DNA of 8,316 nt. Source: CAZSPL01 sp964608735. Lineage in GTDB: Bacteria > JAJVIF01 > JAPKYR01 > CAZSPL01. Below are positions 6,075 through 8,316 of the stretch, in pieces. The position numbers and the translations under genes were made by a program. The notes beneath the pieces were generated by a model. It saw nothing but the letters and a program-made list of their open reading frames with translations, did no database searches and was not told the origin of the DNA. The stretch spans positions 1-8,316 of the forward strand of contig CAZSPL010000185.1 of the NCBI GenBank assembly GCA_964608735.1, given 5' to 3'. Position 1 is the stretch's first letter; each line of letters opens with the position of its first letter.

Positions 6075-6509
6075 TTATAACCCCTTCTCCTGAAGAAACG
6101 AAATATCCGACACAGCCGCCGTCTCCATAGCCCGTCCGTATGTCGGATCGGTCATCTCGATCCGCCGCCCGGCGTTGCCATATTTGTAATCAAAATACTG
6201 CGTCTTCGGCGTCCCGCTGTCCGGATACTGCTCCCGCAACAGCCGGTGCATCTTGTCAAGGGTCAGCGCGTACGGTTCCTCCGACGTACCGCCGATCGTC
6301 TGCTGGTGTTTGATCAGCGAGCAGCAGCAGTACTCGAATTCGTTGTATGTGCTCGACCCGAAATCCTCCTTCGTCATCTGATTCAGCGCGTTGTACGTAT
6401 ATTCGATCTCCTCCGAATCCGGCTTGGTGACCTTGACCAGTTTGCCGAACCCGTCATATGTATACTGATACTTCCGTTCCGCCGAATCGTCGTCATCGAG
6501 GAAACGCAC
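6075..6509 (-). pseudogene. truncated RHS/YD-repeat core fragment
   Basis: The open frame encodes 144 residues that begin inside an RHS core: YQYTYDGFGKLVKVTKPDS and IEYTYNALNQMTKEDFGS are consecutive YD repeats, followed by FEYCCCSLIKHQQ and YFDYKYGNAGRRIEMTDP. Full RHS proteins run to well over a thousand residues. This piece has no signal, no N-terminal region and no conserved DPxGL end, and its reading stops after an unrelated-looking tail, SDISFLQEKGL. A TGA stands directly before its first possible start, a GTG at 6509 with no good ribosome site. I read it as the leftover 3' part of an older RHS gene displaced by the incoming tip and lipoprotein genes upstream. It could also be an orphan cassette kept as a source for recombination. 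Confidence 0.72.
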
Positions 6510-6567
6510 TCATGTGGACTCTTCTATACTAAACATATTTCCCTAACTGTTAATAATGTACTGTTAG

Positions 6568-6596
6568 TTCATTCGACAATAATCATTCATTCGACA
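6568..6596. repeat. 11-bp direct repeat at the end of the lipoprotein gene
   Basis: TTCATTCGACA occurs at 6568-6578 and again at 6586-6596. The second copy covers the last codons and stop of the HEAT lipoprotein gene, and the first lies just after it. The 73-base gap 6510-6582 between this gene and the RHS remnant otherwise holds only AT-rich sequence with a weak CTAAC/GTTAG pairing and no clear terminator. Confidence 0.6.
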
Positions 6597-7167
6597 GGTA
6601 ATTATTTATTGCTTGTAATGACATCTTGGACCAGTGCCTGACCCATGCATTTTCATCATCTAGCCAGGGTGAGATTAACATCTCGACTTTCGCACGATCA
6701 TATCCTAACTCGATGAGGGATAGAGCTGCCCATATTGTAGTAGAATTTGGTTTTTCATCTAATATTTCCAAATACACTGGTATGATAAGATCCTTGTCAG
6801 GCTTAATCACCTGAATTGTTTCTATCATCCGGGATCTTACATCATCTTCCTCTTCACGTTCCAGAGCATCTATGAGTGCAGGCAAACTTCTATCTCGCAG
6901 GATATCTCTATTTCGCTCTATCGGGTTCAAGGCATATTTTGCCAGCTCTTCGGCAGCGACATATCGTGTAACATAATCTGGCGAATTAAGTAGCAAGTCC
7001 GTCAGTCCATCGATACCCTTAGTGAATAGAGCTGTATCGGTCTCAGAAGCATATTTTGAATAGCGATAAGCAGGCTGGTGGTTACATGATGAAATCGATA
7101 ATACAATCCCTATGCATATCAATAGAAAGGCGTACTTATTTGTTATATCCATGATCTTGTCCACCAT
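6583..7167 (-). CDS. HEAT-repeat lipoprotein, candidate immunity protein
   Basis: This 194-residue lipoprotein has a signal peptide with the hydrophobic stretch AFLLICIGIVLSI and a lipobox ISSC, giving lipidated Cys28; Asn follows the Cys, so outer-membrane sorting is possible. The mature part is helical with HEAT-like units: DYVTRYVAAEELAKYAL, RSLPALIDALEREEEDDVRSRMIETIQVI, PVYLEILDEKPNSTTIWAALSLIELG and ISPWLDDENAWVRHWSKMSLQAI. HEAT repeats bind other proteins and have no catalytic role. The gene starts 57 bases after the stop of the RHS tip and shares its low GC content, which is the usual position of an immunity gene; that role is inferred. Start is ATG at 7167; an in-frame ATG at 7152, with GGTGG eight bases upstream, would still leave a full signal peptide. 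Confidence 0.75.
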   Translation of the reverse strand: MVDKIMDITNKYAFLLICIGIVLSISSCNHQPAYRYSKYASETDTALFTKGIDGLTDLLLNSPDYVTRYVAAEELAKYALNPIERNRDILRDRSLPALIDALEREEEDDVRSRMIETIQVIKPDKDLIIPVYLEILDEKPNSTTIWAALSLIELGYDRAKVEMLISPWLDDENAWVRHWSKMSLQAINNYLSNE

Positions 7168-7224
7168 AGCTACTTGTTATTCACACAGTTTCACAGTTAA
7201 CTTTCATCGTCTTACGATTTCTGC

Positions 7225-8316
7225 TTACCACACTGTGTACTTATCCATATGCGTGAACATTCTACTTACAAATAGACCAAAGTCATACATTTCCCCAGGA
7301 TGTCCTATATGGGCTTGAGCAGGATCTATTGGTATCAGTGTGCTTTCCTTGCTGAACGGGAATACTGCCATTCTTTGGTGCCAGTAATGATGGTCATAAA
7401 ATACCCAATACTGTCCTACGTAGCCCCAATGAGGAATACTTCCGGCTATTTTCAACTCTTTCAATCGTTGCTCAATAAATATACGCCATGACTCGCATTG
7501 AGCCCACCATCCTAATTTATCACCAAGCTCCGTGGGCCAGCCACCAGTTCTTCTCAACCAAATGGAACCCAAGACATAGGGCATCATCGCATAGACAAAT
7601 TCAAGGCATTCCGGAAGGGTTACATGATCCTGAAGTTTGAATAGAAACGGATGAGTATTGCCTGAACCGTCAAGGCACTTCTTTTTTGGATTGCAATAAT
7701 CTAAGTATAAGCAGCAAAGCCCAGGCATCACCGACACTTCGCCTGGTAAGGATCTTGGATCTATTTCACAAATTGAACCAGCTAAGCCTAATTGGACGAT
7801 AATGTCGTAAGCTTCTCCAAAATGATGAAAACCTGAATCACCGCCAAACATGAAGGGAAATCTCATGTGATAAAGCCAAAGGCTGCCCCAAAGAGAGGAA
7901 GGAGGCATGTTACAGAAACAAAAATGAGGTCCTTTGCCATCTTCCGGGCCTTGGCCAAAGAAGACCCAAGCATCTTCTGTATAGCACCCATGAACTTGTC
8001 CACCTGCAACAGATGAACAAGAGCTAAGGCCAGTTATATCAATCTTATTGGCAGGATTATTCTCAACATACTGATATGTCGTTGTTGTAGAGTTATACAA
8101 TGATCGATGTTCACGGAAATATTTAAGGGGATCCCGTTGAATAAAACTGCATATGGAAGTAGCATAATGACGAGCTTGCAAATGATAAATCGCAACCGTC
8201 TGCGTTGTATCTCCATTCCCAAACGCCTCGACCCTGCACCCAATATACCTCATCAAGTTATCATTAGTGGGGAAGTTGGTGTCGTCCTTGTCAAGATGCT
8301 CGCCCCAGGCGTTGTA
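7225..8316 (-). CDS. RHS-repeat protein, C-terminal part with unrecognised tip domain (N-terminus outside window)
   Basis: The frame is open to the right edge and 363 residues are visible. Residues 1-97 are the end of an RHS core: YNAWGEHL, then IYHLQARHYATSICSFIQRDP, then YQYVENNPANKIDITGL, the counterpart of the usual YxYVxNNPxxxxDPxGL. RHS cores form a shell enclosing a variable C-terminal tip, often a toxin. The tip (about residues 98-363, bases 8025-7225) matches no toxin family I know. It is rich in aromatics and has 11 Cys, many in HFCFCN and GLCCLYLDYCNPKKKC, plus His clusters GFHHFGEAYD and YDHHYWHQR. The tip and the last part of the core are AT-rich, while the final bases at the edge (8281-8316, 22 G/C of 36) return to the host's level. 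A toxin activity is inference; an adhesive or structural tip is possible. Confidence 0.8.
   Translation of the reverse strand, partial: YNAWGEHLDKDDTNFPTNDNLMRYIGCRVEAFGNGDTTQTVAIYHLQARHYATSICSFIQRDPLKYFREHRSLYNSTTTTYQYVENNPANKIDITGLSSCSSVAGGQVHGCYTEDAWVFFGQGPEDGKGPHFCFCNMPPSSLWGSLWLYHMRFPFMFGGDSGFHHFGEAYDIIVQLGLAGSICEIDPRSLPGEVSVMPGLCCLYLDYCNPKKKCLDGSGNTHPFLFKLQDHVTLPECLEFVYAMMPYVLGSIWLRRTGGWPTELGDKLGWWAQCESWRIFIEQRLKELKIAGSIPHWGYVGQYWVFYDHHYWHQRMAVFPFSKESTLIPIDPAQAHIGHPGEMYDFGLFVSRMFTHMDKYTVW

Noticed and set aside
6545..6569. CTAAC/GTTAG pairing as a terminator of the lipoprotein gene
   Set aside because: It has only five pairs with a long loop and no T-run after it on the minus strand.
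1..8316. CRISPR array, tRNA, rRNA or riboswitch
   Set aside because: No regularly spaced repeats, cloverleaf or rRNA-like sequence was seen by eye. The leader regions are too short for known riboswitches.

Overview
The window looks like chromosome from a Gram-negative bacterium. Two predicted exported or anchored LTxxQ-type proteins, a TonB-like protein and a lipoprotein all imply a periplasm and outer membrane. Most of it is GC-rich: bases 5521-5580 count 43 G/C of 60. TTG and GTG starts are used alongside ATG. Making meso-diaminopimelate through an LL-diaminopimelate aminotransferase (DapL), together with large RHS/YD-repeat proteins, fits lineages such as the PVC group, spirochaetes, deltaproteobacterial groups or uncultured relatives. 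I cannot place it more precisely. Every gene I can support lies on the minus strand, so transcription runs from high to low coordinates.

Reading in the direction of transcription, the window opens inside an RHS protein (8316-7225, N-terminus outside the window). The end of its core is followed by an unrecognised, cysteine-rich C-terminal domain of about 266 residues. Next is a small HEAT-repeat lipoprotein (7167-6583), then a truncated RHS core remnant (6509-6075). The stretch from about 6510 to 8200 is much more AT-rich than its surroundings (bases 6601-6660 count 23 G/C of 60). This order of new RHS tip, small gene, old RHS fragment is typical of polymorphic-toxin loci that have exchanged tip and immunity cassettes. 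The toxin and immunity roles are inference only.

An orphan TonB-like protein (6065-5472) follows, then an intergenic stretch carrying a 90-bp unit with perfect 11-bp inverted ends. After it comes a four-gene envelope-stress operon: a secreted Spy/CpxP-like LTxxQ protein (5277-4702), an ECF sigma factor (4615-4031), a one-membrane-segment putative anti-sigma factor (4034-3702) and a membrane-anchored LTxxQ sensor-like protein with a Gly/Met/His-rich tail (3702-3154). The last three overlap by a few bases and resemble the CnrH/CnrY/CnrX logic (sigma, anti-sigma, periplasmic sensor). A TGTAAC-N17-CGAC site upstream of the first gene matches the promoter type read by some ECF sigma factors and suggests autoregulation. 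A 12-bp-stem hairpin separates the first gene from the sigma gene. An intrinsic terminator ends the operon.

A predicted housekeeping promoter then drives miaA (tRNA i6A37 synthesis), dapF and dapL. DapL makes LL-diaminopimelate and DapF epimerises it to the meso form used for lysine and peptidoglycan. dapL runs off the left edge a few residues before its expected end.
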